Below, piece after piece: positions 1-12,474 of a stretch of 64,000 nucleotides of DNA. How positions within the stretch are numbered: position 1 is the first letter of the stretch; each line of letters opens with the position of its first letter. A program made the translations under genes and the position numbers. This DNA comes from Sarcocystis neurona (Eukaryota > Apicomplexa > Conoidasida > Eucoccidiorida > Sarcocystidae): positions 186,001 through 250,000 of the forward strand of contig KL647296.1 of NCBI GenBank assembly GCA_000727475.1. Reading direction: 5' to 3'. The notes beneath the pieces are model-generated. The model was not told the origin of the DNA, made no database searches, and worked only from the letters and a program-made list of their open reading frames with translations.

Positions 1-383
1 ACAGGTATGAGCAGCTGGGAAGGAAGAGAGGAGAAGTCACTGATGTTTTTGGCCACAAAAGCCTGTACGACATAAACAGAGGGGAACACAAACACAGACA
101 TATATGCATATATATATATATGTGGTGAGTTACGCACATATACACAAGCACTCAAGGGAATGATGAAAGAGCCATAGATGTAGGTGTATACGTGGGTGCG
201 CGTAGATTCTCGGGGAACTGCGCAGCAGGGTGGTCTGGTGCAGGGAGAGAAAGCGAGACAGAGGCGAAGAGGAAAGGACGAGGATTTCTTGGACACATAC
301 GTGTATGGGGACAAAGTCCACACACGCGCGCAGACACAGAAGACAAACATATATACATAATACATAGATGTACTTGTAGACAA

Positions 384-587
384 GGAGGAATACAGGCACA
401 GGTGTTTACGCATACAGAGAGAGAGAGAGAGAGACAAAACGGCGGAATTGTACGGAGGAATACAGGCACAGGTGTTTACGCATACAGAGAGAGAGAGAGA
501 CAAAACGGCGGAATTGTACGGAGGAATACAGGCACAGGTGTTTACGCATACAGAGAGAGAGAGAGACAAAACGGCGTAACTGTACGG
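384..587. repeat. Three-copy minisatellite, 66-70 bp unit
   Basis: Three head-to-tail copies begin at 384, 454 and 520. Each holds GGAGGAATACAGGCACAGG, then TTTACGCATACA, a (GA)n tract that varies in length, and ACAAAACGGCG. Copies differ mainly in the number of GA units (period 70, then 66) and by a few substitutions in the third. It lies in what should be the first intron of the kinase gene. The long plus-strand open frame across it is a by-product of the repeat. Confidence 0.9.
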
Positions 588-1414
588 ACAGACAGAGACA
601 GCGAGGAGGAGAATTTAGAGGAAAAGGTGAGGATTCATTTACACACACACATGTGCGGGGAGAACGTGCACATACGCCAGAAGAGAAGACAGATATACAT
701 ACGTATATCCACATACACGTTTCACTGTAGAGAAAGGAGAATATATGCGCAGGTGTACGCGTACAGAGAGAAGACAGAAGGATATACTCGCACAGACAGA
801 TAGAGAGAGCCGGGAGAAGAGTTCGCTGCGGGGAGATGCATTGGGTGCTCCTACACACTTTCTCCGAAGGCCCGGGCGCGTGAACCGTTTCCTGTGTACG
901 GCTCGGTGCTGCTGTTTAATCGAAAGGCAGAAGAATACAAACAGCAACCTGCAGGATTGTCTAGCAAGAAAACTTCAGATAGACCTTCACACAAGAAGAG
1001 GAATCCCCGCACGCACACACACATACATACACGCCGTCACAGAGACGTACACAAAGAGACGCCTCTGTATATTTCTATACAAATTGAGACAATAATGCTG
1101 GCAGATACGGTCAAATGGCTGTCGAAACATAGACACTCAAGGGAAACATATGCAAGATTCTATAAACATATATATATATATATGTACTGAGCAGTCGTAC
1201 ACACAAAGGTGGCCTATACGCGTAGGTGTCTATGCGCGAAAAATCAGACATCTTCGCATATGCAGGTATACGGAGGGGTGCAGGAGAGGACGGGAACACT
1301 TCTGAAACTAGGGAGGACAATAAGAATATGAAAGCGCTCGTTCCACTTCATATTCTCTGCGTTCCCGTAGGGAAAGGAAGAGAGAGACGAGAAGGGCAAA
1401 GCCAAGACGCTTAC
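588..1414. other. Intron sequence of the kinase gene, no exon seen
   Basis: This stretch follows the phase-0 donor at 1415 on the minus strand. It contains short (CA)n and (TA)n runs, the latter around 1168-1183. No reading frame on either strand resembles kinase subdomains II-XI, so it is read as intron. Confidence 0.5.
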
Positions 1415-1705
1415 TTTGTGGCGGATAAGGAAGACCTCTCCGAAGCGGCCGGAGCCGATCGCATGTAGGACTTCATATTGCGAAAGTCTCTCTTCTTCTC
1501 CCCCTCCTCCCCCTCCGGACGGAGGAGCCGCAGGAGCAGCAGCAGTCGGAGCCGCAGCAGCAGCGACGGAAACAGCCGCAGCGGGAGAAACGGCCACCGC
1601 CGCAGCAGCGGCAGAAATGGCGCCAGCAGAGGCAGGCGCAGCGACAGCGGCTGGGGAGAAGGAGGAAGACGGGGGAAGAGGGAAAGGAAGAGAAGGCGAA
1701 GACAT
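1415..1705 (-). CDS. Protein kinase, first exon (NEK-like), partial
   Basis: This exon encodes about 97 residues: the start of a Ser/Thr protein kinase after an Ala/Ser/Pro-rich leader. Residues 1-70 are low complexity, with poly-Ala broken by Pro, Ser and Gly, ending in a Gly run and EEE. The kinase domain then opens with QYEVLHAIGSGRFGEVFLIR, which contains the glycine-rich ATP loop GSGRFG. The exon ends after RHK at a clear phase-0 donor (AAA|GTAAGC). The 'YEVL..IG.G.FG...L.RHK' style resembles NEK-family kinases, but this subdomain alone cannot fix the family. The start is the ATG at 1705. The next exons (VAIK lysine, HRD, DFG) were not found in 1-1414 and must lie beyond the left edge, so the gene is truncated by the window. 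Sure of kinase, unsure of subfamily. Confidence 0.75.
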
Positions 1706-3040
1706 TCTGCAGCTGCTTCGGCATGCGGTGGGAAACTACGGCATACAGACGACACTTCTCTCCTGCTCCTTGTCTTCATCAAATGAGAGAAAATACGGCG
1801 GGAAAGCGCAGAAGCCAGGAGGATAAACAGGGAGAAACAAGGAGGAGGACGGAGCGGAGGTGGAGAAAAAGAACTTGTAGAAGTTCATTTGAATACCGCT
1901 GACTTCTCCCGGAGTTAGTAAATCTCAGATAGAGTAACGATCCTTCATCAACGCGGAATAACAGGAAAACAGACGCCTCACGAATCCAGTTCTAGCCAAC
2001 AACATACACAGAGAGGCACATTTATACAAAGGTGAATAGAGGACTTTTTCCTCTGCAGATAGATACGCCTTTATGGGTGAGCGCCAGAGTGCGCACATAA
2101 ATGCGTTGATTCAGCGGGAGAGAAAGTTCTTTCCCTCTGTGGATAAATACGCCTTTATTTGTCTGCGTCACAGCGCGCCCGTATATGCGCAAAATCAGTT
2201 GCAGCTGTAATATCAGCAGACACACCAACCGCCTACGTGCGTTTATTTTAATATGTAAAAACATATCACACATGTGTGTACGGAGTCGGAGTATAGTATT
2301 GAAGAGTGTGTGCGTGTGCCTGCGTCTCTTGCATGTGGACGCAATCGGGGGATGTGATGATTGATACGTGAATATAGCCCGACGAGATGCTGGTGAAAAG
2401 ACAGATTGAGGAAGAGAGAAAACGCAACGCTTGTACACAGATTTTCTACTTTCCGGGCGCTAATTCATGGAGAACAAAACGGCAGAGAGCCAGCCGTGTC
2501 GGAGAGAGGAAAAGAAAATGACTGGGGGTAGAATAGGAGGAAATGCGTACAGGACGTGTGTGAAGCGTGTGGAAAATGAAGAAAAAGAGATGAGTTATGG
2601 AGTCGCACGGCTTGGTGGCACGCCGCGGCATCTCTACGTACAAAGCTTCCACACGCGAATTCTACGTGGGAAAAGACCTCCTTAGTTAGATAGAGGAATG
2701 TCTAGAGATGTGTGTGTCCCACGTACTTTTCAGTGTTTAATATAAATGTGTAGGAAATGTACAAACGCGGTATTACGTGGATATTCTGCGCAGAACCGTA
2801 GAGGCACGTGGAGGAAGATGCCCTGTAGAAATCTCCCTCGCTTCAGATTGCGACAGAAATGAGTCAGCGGGAAAAAAAGGCAGTCACCAGGAATGAGGTA
2901 GCACCTCTAGGACAGCGTCTGGCGATAGTATCACGTCGCAGTCGTCAAAAGAGTGTGAAAACGAAGTAAAATACGAAGGAGGGGAACACGGAGGGAAAAA
3001 CGACCCAAGCCGCTGACGATGCGCCAGCGGTTGCGGCTGA
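1706..3040. other. Spacer upstream of the kinase gene, no gene assigned
   Basis: The stretch includes the putative 5' flank of the minus-strand kinase. It contains an imperfect direct duplication of about 65 bp (roughly 2042-2104 and 2127-2190, both with a GATA-like stretch, ACGCCTTTAT and a CGCACAT or CGTATAT end). Short open frames on both strands lack recognisable motifs. Confidence 0.4.
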
Positions 3041-3289
3041 ATGAATAAGAGCGGAAAAAGGAGACGTAAAATGATTGCTTACGGCTGCGATGCTGCACCT
3101 GTTTTGAGAGTGCGACTGAGGAAGGAAAGTTTCGGCACCGGAAGCTGTTGCATGGTGTCTCTCGTAGAGAAAATCTGTGGCCGGCACGGCGAAGGTTTTG
3201 CCACTTTCGTTAACGTAGTGAGAGAACACATCGGCGACACACTTGCAAAAGAACAGCGTTGCAGTTGTTTTCCCCGGTGTCCATATTGA
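3041..3289 (+). CDS. Possible caspase-like (C14) C-terminal fragment
   Basis: The 82-codon frame runs to TGA at 3287-3289. From about residue 11 it reads MIAYGCDAAP, then an Arg-rich stretch, then GTGSCCMVSLVEKICGRHGE, a Phe/Val-rich helix ending VVREHI, and KEQRC. The order 'hydrophobic strand-AY-x4-AP', 'GS-x4-SL', helix and 'V..HI...(K)xQ' resembles the small (p10) subunit of caspase-fold peptidases. The catalytic His and Cys would sit in earlier exons, which I could not find upstream. The overlapping minus-strand frame (2945-3358, 137 codons) is also open and has no recognisable motif. It may be the final exon of a plus-strand gene or a relic. The similarity is weak and remembered, not computed. 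Confidence 0.3.
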   Translation: MNKSGKRRRKMIAYGCDAAPVLRVRLRKESFGTGSCCMVSLVEKICGRHGEGFATFVNVVREHIGDTLAKEQRCSCFPRCPY

Positions 3290-6200
3290 TTTTATCACAG
3301 CAGCCGTAGACTTTTGACACCCAATGGCCCACGGTGCCTTAGCCGCCCTCTGTCCCACAAAAATGTAACAGGTGCACGGATTTTTGGTGCCTCTCCGTCT
3401 GATGACAGGTATGTTTCGCTACACCAAAGAAAACGCGCCTGCGTCTCCTACACATTTCTTGAACAGTCGCAGGTGAAAACAGAGGGTTACACAGAAATGT
3501 TCGTGAAGGTCTAGACGCACGCCTCTACGCCTGAACCTTTCTTTGGCACGGACGTGTCAGGCAAAAAACTCCGCAGGTGCATCCTTTATAGTGAGGAGCA
3601 CGGGAAAACACATAGAATTTTAACGTGAATACACATCCAGAGAGACTGGAATCTGACAATATAGGCGTTTATATCATTTTGTTTGGGGTACGTAGGGTCG
3701 AATTCAAGACACAGATCTGTACTCTTTCACGGAATAAGAGTTATGCACCTGCGTGGCATGCAAAGCACCCTCGATTCACCGTAAATGTGAGCGAGCGCTA
3801 CAAACGAAAAGATGAGAAGTGTTCATGTTTTTCCTTCCTCTCTCTTTCTGTGCGCCTGAGATGAGGTATAGGTACGCATTGCGAGTGATTTAGGCGAACG
3901 AACGCGAATTCGAATCACGTACAGAAAGAATGGTGGACACGTAAGAGGTAACAACTCAGTGAACTACTTCCTGTATGAAGGCATCCGCGTGGTGCCCGTT
4001 AATGTGCAGCTCTCCAGAACATGAGAAATTCATATTTTCCTCCAAAATAGTATTAGCAGGCTAATCTTAGTGGCCTGGTCAAGGAGTTTTACGTCTCTGG
4101 CACGTTTTCCGCCAAATAGAAGTGTCAAGGAAACCACGAATGAGATGTTCTAAGACCGTGTCCCAGACGGCCGCTGTTAGAAAAACGTTCAAAATACGAG
4201 TTTGGATATGTGCACGGATACACATGTGTGCACAGTGTTGGAGTCGTAGTTACTCGTGGAAGGTATTGTTGGGGGAAGAGTATCGTGAAGCTGTTCATCT
4301 CAAGACAGAATGGACGAGTACACAAATAGATGTGCATACACATGTTTGATGAGTGTGTGGATTGAAAAAAATAAAGTAATGACCTGGAAAGCCCGGGTCG
4401 TTACTTTCCAACTTCCGGTGGAGTTTCAAGAAAAGGGGCACCGGTGAAGTGCGCACACAGCTCGCGGCACAGGAGACGGCGTAGGCCTGCAAAAGAACTG
4501 CGGTAATTGGGCAGCATTGGACGAAAAATCTCTGCGCTGGGAAAGAGCACTAAGGAGGGCGCTGCAACGCCTGCAGACACCCAGAACAAATCCTTTGGAG
4601 CGAAATAAGCTTCCCGTTGACGAGAACCTGCAACTGCACGCGTAATGTGCATTTGCTGGTTTGCTTTGTCAGCTGTGTAGAGAAGACACGCGTTCTCCGT
4701 TGCAGAAGGAGGGCGCGCGTGTCTTCTTTACTTAGTCTTCCGCGGACCGCGGAGGAGGGTGGAGCGGAGTGCGGTGGTGGTGTTAGTGTTGTAGCCGCAG
4801 TAGTAGTTGGAGGAGGAGGAGTGGTCGGACGGTACGACTCCAGCGCGGTACAAGACAATACACGCACGGTGATGCAGAGTAACGGAAGGCACTTCGAATT
4901 GTTTACTGAAACGTACCAACTAGGGCATTCCTCTTTCCGAAATACTTCCCTTGCCAGTAAAAGACGAAATTCTGCTAGCCGCACCACCGTCGTACAATTG
5001 ATTTCCGCAGTTCCCCCACTGCTGCACTCCATTACATTCACCAATACAGACAAATCCTAAATGTCTGCTGGAAGAGAGGAGAAAGGATACGAGTTGCTGC
5101 TGCGAGAAAAGTAATAAGACAAAGCTAGTTTGCATCTGGGAGGGAAACTGCGATAAACCCGCAATGCAGGGAACGACGCAACAATTTCCACTCCGGTGTA
5201 CACGCAGCTAAAAGAGCTGCGTACGCAAGACGCACTAGACTGATGGACGTCCAAGATTGCATGCCTGTATGCATACATAATAAATGTTATGTACGTGTGC
5301 TTCTTCATATAGATTTGCGTCGTCATCTGGGGGGACAGCTGTCCGTTTTCATGTACGTGTACGTATACATTGGCAGGCACACTTCTGCATATGTATATAC
5401 ATATATATATGTATATGTTCATAGATAGAAAGAATGATTGATCGATAGATGGATGGATACATAGATACATAGTGATGAGCAAAGATAACTTTGAGTGTTA
5501 AATCTGTATCGGCGCATACACTGTGGATTTCTCTACCTACGTGAGTGTCTTTGAAAAGTGTTCCCGACTTCATTGTGTGGTTCCTGGCTGCATCAGTATC
5601 TGCTTACACTCGGAAAGCTTAGTCGGAAGAGACGAGTGGCACGAGTACGGCAGGTTGGCGTGTCTGTATGTTTTTCGACAGTCTGCCCCAATATGAGGAG
5701 GTTGACGAGGAAGACAAGTGGTCTTGCTGTAGCCATGCACGCACGCATACGTGAAACCATACGTGTGTGAAGGCACCCGCGCCCAGAGACATTCGCATTC
5801 GCGAAGTAGGTCTTACGAAGAACAAACATATTGTTAATATCCAGTCCTAGCGCTGTACGCATCGATAGAACCGAACGCCGCGTACATATCGATAGAGCCG
5901 AATGACCGTGGACCGGAGACACGCAGGTGAAGGCGACTAATCAAGGATGTGATCGCTGGAAAATGTGCCACAGGGATTACAAAGCACTGCACCGCTACGC
6001 ACGACTACATGTACGTATGAAATGTTCAGCTACTTACAGCTTTGCTGCTGTATGCACACTACCTGCCGACACCCTCAGCAACAAACTGGTGGCCAAACCG
6101 ACGGAATCCTCAGCGTGCAGTCAGTATTTGCGTGACTCTCGACATTCAATTATGATGAGTGACACAACTCTGTCTGAGCTTTGCTGTCGTGATATGCATC

Positions 6201-7320
6201 AGTGTAGCTTCTTACAATTTACAACGACATTTTGTAACAAACGCTTCATTAATGGAATAGTTTCAGCTCTACCTGCGTTCCACTTAGAAACGAAAAATTA
6301 TCAAGTGCACTGACATGGAGATTTCGTCCCGGCAGCACCTAACTCAAAACATAAGTTTTGCTGCTGCACCATCTCGTGCCTTCAACGCAGCTTCATATAT
6401 TATCCGTACGTGAAAAATGGTATCTCTTTTTCAAAGATCGACTTCCCTCAATGCGTGAAGCATCTCCACGACTGAATGCATTCTGAACTTTTTCGCCAGC
6501 ACAAATTTTAGCGTGCCCGTGTAGTAGGTAAAGGATAATTCGTGATCTAAACGACCACCTGTATTATGAGTTCTTGGCTTCAATCAAGGCACCGAATGGA
6601 ACAAAAATTTCAGTTAAACGATCGACTCGCACAGAAAAGGTACCAGAAAATAACATCCAGTCACGTTCAAACGTGCGCAGGAGTGCTTACTACTGACGTA
6701 CAGTGACAGCTTGGCATTGTTTTTTATAAACAAGAAGGCGACAGGTGCTCTGAATTGAACGTACTAAGCGGCAAGCAAAAATTGACTCACTCACGGTATC
6801 GTTTGTACAAACGTGCGCTCCTACATCAGTACACGAGTACGCAAATGTATGTGTATACATATGTATGTATGTATGTATATATATATATATATGTATACGT
6901 GTCCAGATATACGCATAAGTCCATATCATTTTGGAAGTGGCTGGAAGTCTGAGTCCACCTGTGTGCTTAGATAAGTTGGCTGTGTAGGTGGAAAATCTAG
7001 AGGGACTTCGTGTAACAGTGAGCAAAGATCTGACTATCACAATCCCCAGACATCCAAGTGTCGTTTCGACATGACGAAGTGCTTTCGTGGTCAGAAGAAC
7101 AAACGAATGCGCTCGAAGCAACTTTTGTCCGCACTGTACTGTTCTCGTCACTTGTAAATAGCAGTATTTTTTTCCAACGGCATCCACATCACAATGTCTT
7201 CCTTCTGAACAACATCGTTTGCACTGTGGAAAGAGCTTTTTCATTCCATCTTATCGCCTGCGCAGAGAACATGAATACTCGTGCAGCGTGTCTGGGGAGA
7301 ATCAAAACAGCCCCCTTACC
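3290..7320. other. Repeat-poor stretch with unassigned short ORFs
   Basis: No gene could be assigned here. Open plus-strand frames at 4617-5060 (147 codons) and 5927-6313 (128 codons, preceded by a possible acceptor ACACGCAG) have balanced residue use but no family motif; the first has a competing minus frame. Short microsatellites occur at about 5395-5475 (TA and GATA) and 6845-6895 (GTAT/TA). The composition lacks the CAG runs seen in the confident genes. The stretch may hold exons of one or more poorly conserved genes, or none. Confidence 0.35.
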
Positions 7321-9753
7321 CTAGAGCGACAGAAACGACTTCATCATTGGCTTATTGGGAACGAGCGCCCTGCAACAGTAACAAAATCGGTTGCGAGAGA
7401 ATCAATTATGAATCTGCCATGTAACAAGCGGATTTCGACTCGTGAGTTTGAAGCTTTAAAAGCTACTATCTATGTGTGCTGTAGGTAGCTTTTAGCGAAG
7501 ATGGACAGCCGATCCTGAACGCGGCAACTTCTTACTTTCTGCGTTCTTCAGAGCGGTCGATGGTCTGGAGGGTAGCCAGCAGCTTTGGGATGTACACCCA
7601 TAGCAAACCTAGGCCTTGCAGCGCCTGAGGCGGCAAAACGTGGAATGCATTCTATATTTCTTGGCACACGACATATATATATATGTATATGTTTCTGACA
7701 GATGCGACTCTATGTGACACTACATATTGCGGATGGAAACAACGAAGAGCTTACCTCCACCGCTGACCACTTTGTACTGGGGGAGGGCGAAGGCTCTACT
7801 TCTGGAGAGATTTCTGTCGATTTTTCTACCGAGGGAAAAGGTACACTACAGAAATGTATCAGAGAAAAATCGGATTCAACCTTACCTTGCAGTGTCAAAT
7901 ATAGTGGTTTTTTCTTGTAAAGTAGGCGCTCTAGCGCACCCAGGGAAGCAACAAAGTTTTCCCCAAGCGGAATCTGCTTTGCCAAACGTGTTAGCATCAT
8001 CACCATTGTCGTCTCTCCTCAGCATTATCGTAAGCGTGTTTATATGATAGCTTTGTCTAAATTTGTATGCCACATATAAATAACGCGATACTCTAAGTGT
8101 GAGGGGGACTGTGTAAGTACTGCTCTAGCATGACCCGTACACCCTTCCACGTTCTCCTCTTCGTCACCACAGCTGATAGCCCTTCCAGTGTTTATTTTAA
8201 CGGTGACTTCAGTGAAAGGGAGGACGCTTAAGTAAGCACCTTCTTTGCATGGGACTTTTTTAAATACTTCCTCAACGCTCCAACCTCTTCCCAGTTGATG
8301 GCGTCGGAAACTGCAGCGTGTTTCAAAGCGTGAAGGAAGACGTGAGCTTTCTCAAGTTTCCTTTTTATTTCCGTTTTTGCACTGTCCAGGGAAGCGCGGG
8401 CAGACTCTGCTGCCTTGTTCTGCGCTTCGTCGTTCTCGAAATTCGGAGTGTCTTTCGAAGTCTCATTCTCCAGAGGCCACTCCGGTTTGCTGACGTCCGT
8501 AATGCTCACAACTGCAGAGCGCAGCGACAACATCGCACACACTCGTGTGAAGATACAAAGAGAGACTACGCTTACTTTACTTTTGTAGGAGTGCACATGA
8601 GTTCATGCACATGTAGGGTCTTTTCCTACCTACAACTGCAAGTGAGCAGGTGCTATGTGTGACACGCTGTACAACGCAGTTCGCGAGTTGCCGTGTGCGG
8701 CGTGGACTCCTGCTCATATGCGTCCATCCTCGCTACCAAGATTTCCGAGAACGTTTTGAGTTCAGTGTGCCTGCGTGTCATTTCACGGTGCACGAGTTCT
8801 CCCTAAACTAACTCTTTGCTATTACGTCAGTTTTGCACTACCAAAACTAACAGATGGAGCGAGTGCTCCATACTTACACACTAACCTTTGGGTGTACTCG
8901 TGCTGTTGCTTCGAGTGGTGGCGCCCACCTTCTGCACTATGAGAAGCTTGGAATCGCAGAGGATCGACGCACTGAAGCGCCCTGCTGACAGCGGTGCGCA
9001 ATTGTTCCGTCTGTTTCTTCACGGCAGCGTGGGGTAGAAAAGACATCAATGAGTATAGGCTGGAATCCAGCTGAAGTGGTTGAGACACCTTCCGCAGGGT
9101 TCTTGAAACAGTATTCTCGCTGTCTTGTGGACGTACCTGCTCAAGCTTGCGCTTCATTCCGGAAAAAATGGTCGTAAGATCTGGAATCAAGACTCGGATA
9201 TGAATAGGTAATATGCTGCTACTCTAACGGATGCCCTATGCCTAGAAGGTTTATCTGTTCTAGCTTGTGAAGCCTGTTAGTTCCTTGAAACAGACCTATA
9301 CGAGACATCTTATAGGTTCACCCGAATGAGACCTTGCTACAAATCCCGCAACGGCTGTGGTTGCTTCTATTCTAAATCATGCAGCGCGGCATGATTTGGA
9401 TCCAAGAAGAACTGGTTGTACCTGCACTTAGGGTATCCTTGGCTGGGACCGCCAATAAAGTGAGAGCATGCTTCAGATGGGAAGCTGTCCACCTTCTGCA
9501 AGAAGTTAGCAGGATATTTCAAAACAAGAAACAATACATGACGCAAACGTCAGACAAGGAAAGCAGAGAAATCAGCTTACAGCAAGTCAGAAGCGTACGC
9601 GAACTGGATTTTCGTTGCCGGATTGTCAGCAGACAAAGCCCTTCTAACGACGGGAAAGGAATCCTGTAGGGTCGCCACGTGAACAGCTACCTCTGGTTTT
9701 CGGGGGCACATGGAGACTGTCAGCCTATTTTCAGAATTATTCTGCCTTAAACC
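7321..9753 (-). CDS. Unidentified protein, seven-exon 3' portion
   Basis: Exons, in transcript order: 9753-9581, 9495-9422, 9180-8886, 8489-8240, 7973-7755, 7624-7536 and 7369-7321. Junction phases are 0/2/1/2/0/0/2 and each donor matches the next acceptor, giving 382 codons and TAG at 7323-7321. Signals are good: a TTTTTCTCTCC-rich tract before 9753, TGCTAACTTCTTGCAG before 9495 and GCTAAC upstream of 7973. The product is mostly helical. It includes DLLRWTASHLKHALTLLAVP early, a KRKLEKAH coiled-coil-like part in exon 4, and a Ser/Pro/Glu-rich stretch in exon 5. I recognise no domain. A strong donor-like GTACGT inside exon 3 (after LEQ) is read through here. The 5' end is open: a 42-nt exon at 10287-10246 (KFLCAGGALIPSLK) would join in phase 0. 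Confidence 0.6.
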
Positions 9754-12474
9754 CTACCAGAGAGAGGGGAGAGAAAAACCGAATGCAGCAGCGGCGTGCT
9801 GCGGTGGTTCGGCGCAAGGTACTTTTCACCGATGAAACCTTGTGTAATTCGTTCGGCGCTGCACTGAACGCTGGCGACCATTAGTCGCAGGATAAGCGCA
9901 AAAACACAAAATCCATGGGTATTCATGGCTGATGAGGGCGTCTCCCAGCATCAGGAGCAAGTCTCGCAAGGAAGAACAATGAAGCCTAGGTTCGTCAAAT
10001 TTCTACTGCGTTCTACCACTGGGAAGATAACCCCCCGAAATGCTGAAACCGGTTGTGCGTACTGCAGATCCAGGCAGTACTGAGTGGAGAAAGTATTCGT
10101 AATGGCGTACGTAGAATGTCTGTCAAAGTTGACTCCTTTTTGCACTCGGCTGATACAGACAGTGGGAAACTTCGTTTGAAAGAACCGGAGCGAAGTACGC
10201 AGCTGAGAGCTTTTTTAGGGTGTACGTACATTCGACTACCAACACCTTTAAGGAGGGAATCAGCGCTCCTCCAGCACAGAGAAATTTCTGGAAAATAACT
10301 GTTACGTAAAAAAGGTAACACTTAGTTTCTTTCGCGTCAGAGTGTGAGACCAGATACGAATTTAGCATCGTCTTCTCTCTAGAGTTAGGTGCACGTGAGG
10401 CCTACTCTTTCTAAAAAGTGTATTCTCGCAAACGTTTGAGGCACGCCTACGAATGAATGCCTTAACAAACAGCAAAAACAAGTTCCCTAGAGGTGATATC
10501 TAATTTTCACAAAACGGACTACCTAAGGTGCGTCGTTTATGCCGCAATGACACACGAACATACCTACAACTAATGCGTCTGAAGGATCATTTAGTGCGTT
10601 GGTTTGGAGATCGTCATGACAATTAAAGCACGGTTTCCTGTGTTCACCGCTTCACTCCGCTACCGGTAGTACTCGTCCTCTTTTTCACTCCCGACCACAC
10701 GAACACTTGCAGTGATACATCACGAGAGTGTACAGAGCAGCCGCAAGAATAACGTTTTTCCCGCCGATACTCTACCTGAACATGGTGGCAACACCGTAAT
10801 CACACTGTCGGCCTTATGAGGAAGTTTTCTGCCCGCAGAAGTAAAAGAATTTGACCTGGAATAGTGATGTCTCCGTATAATCCTGGAGCAATGTTGTCTC
10901 CGGCTAATACAACTGACGCTTGTAAGTGCGACTTCACTTGAGCGTGTTCGAGCACAAACTGTATAGGTGTCCGTCCACGCATATTGAGCCTGACATTTCA
11001 GACGACTTTAAAAGCGTCGCGGTTCACGTAAAGTGCTTCGGCGTACGTGACGTCGCAAGCGTCACCCAACAGAATCAGCGGTTCCTAAATAGCTCACAGA
11101 CTTGCTTCGAAGATGAACGAGTTACACGCCACTCTGAACCGCCTCAGGCCGGGTGACTCTGTCCTCAGCAGTAGCAGGCTTCGTCGGTCTTCATACGCAT
11201 TATGACGTGAGTGCACACACGTATCTGAATACGTACATGTGTGTACACACAAGGGCGCCCTATGAGACAGTACACCACACGAAACTGCTGGTAAACCTTC
11301 ATTAGCAAGTGAGAAGCGCTTTCGTGCTTTGGACTTCATGTCGACCCCACACATGTCAAGCGCACAAAAATTCGGATGAGACAACACGAGCCTGTGGCGA
11401 AATGGTATTCCTCTCCTCGCAGGGACGGATTGCCCTTCTGACCTTTCAGTCTATTATATACATCCCGTCGGTCACCCAATAATCACTCCGGCTCGGGAAC
11501 ACCTTATCGTTCCAATGTGACACCCACTCACTAACAAGAGAGACGTATGTGGATAAATTCACCACATTGAACACGCACACTGTGAGCGGCCAACATGTAG
11601 GAGTTGTCCATTCATTTCCTACAGAAACTGTGCAGTAGACGAAACTCTTCCTACCACTTGTTTACTACAGTGGTTTGGAGCTTTCTAATCCGTGCACGAG
11701 GAATTCTTCGCGCAGAAAACATCAAGGCCAGTGACTGACTGACTCTATAAAAAATTATAGCTTTGAGCAATAGGTGCTGGGACAAGACGAAGGGACGTCT
11801 CAACGATCCATGTAGACAGTGCTACCGTATACACATATTCAATGAATAGAATGATTTTACAGACACGGATAGGGAGATACGACTGCACTATACAGTCGAT
11901 ATGGGGTGTACAATTTAACGCCTGTGCACCGCTGCAAGCACCGACCTGCTGTGCACTGTAGATATAATTGCGTCGTTGTTCGATTCTATGCACAAATACG
12001 CCTTCACCTTGCAGTTCATACACCACACACACTTTTACGTGTGTGCTCTTCTATACGCTGGCACCTGCCGTGTGCACAAAAACCTAATAATACTCATATA
12101 TATATAGGTACAGACATTACACAGCCGTGTCCCACTAATCGATTCGCGTGTGAATGTAAATAGATTCTTGTTCGGGAATGCAAGCACGAGTCTGCACTCA
12201 ACGCAGTGGTGAACCCCCTTCGACATGGTGTGAAAATATCGTGCACGCAATAATCACCTATTGCAAAAGGGTATTCGTCAATTTAGTCTCTTCCTGCACG
12301 TTCTTGTAAGGGTGCGAGATTCACGCCTCCTGCTCACACAGAACAGACAGTAGAGCCTGTCGACGAGCACGACTCCCATCTGTATCCGAAACACGTGTGC
12401 TGAGTACACTACTCAGGAAACGACAGTCCGTTTCCACACAGGACCACACATACTGGTCCATCCGCAGATGAACG
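9754..12474. other. Unresolved stretch upstream of the unidentified gene
   Basis: This stretch probably holds the missing 5' exons of the gene ending at 7321 and the 3' flank of RTF2. Candidate minus-strand coding pieces are 10287-10246 and a frame ending at 10800 that starts after a possible acceptor and reads NMRGRTPIQFVLEH, then a Gly/Ile-rich strand region. A third is the start of the frame at 11387. None could be linked with certainty. A short (TA) tract lies near 12097-12108. No RNA gene was seen. Confidence 0.3.

Noticed and set aside
192..803. 203-codon plus-strand ORF with internal repeats, looking like a repeat antigen
   Set aside because: It is produced by the 66-70 bp minisatellite and GA tracts; composition and position fit the kinase intron.
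7861..7900. 40-nt intron (GTAAGG to CTGTAG) inside exon 7973-7755
   Set aside because: Splicing it would shift the frame into a stop, and reading through stays open to the phase-0 donor at 7755.
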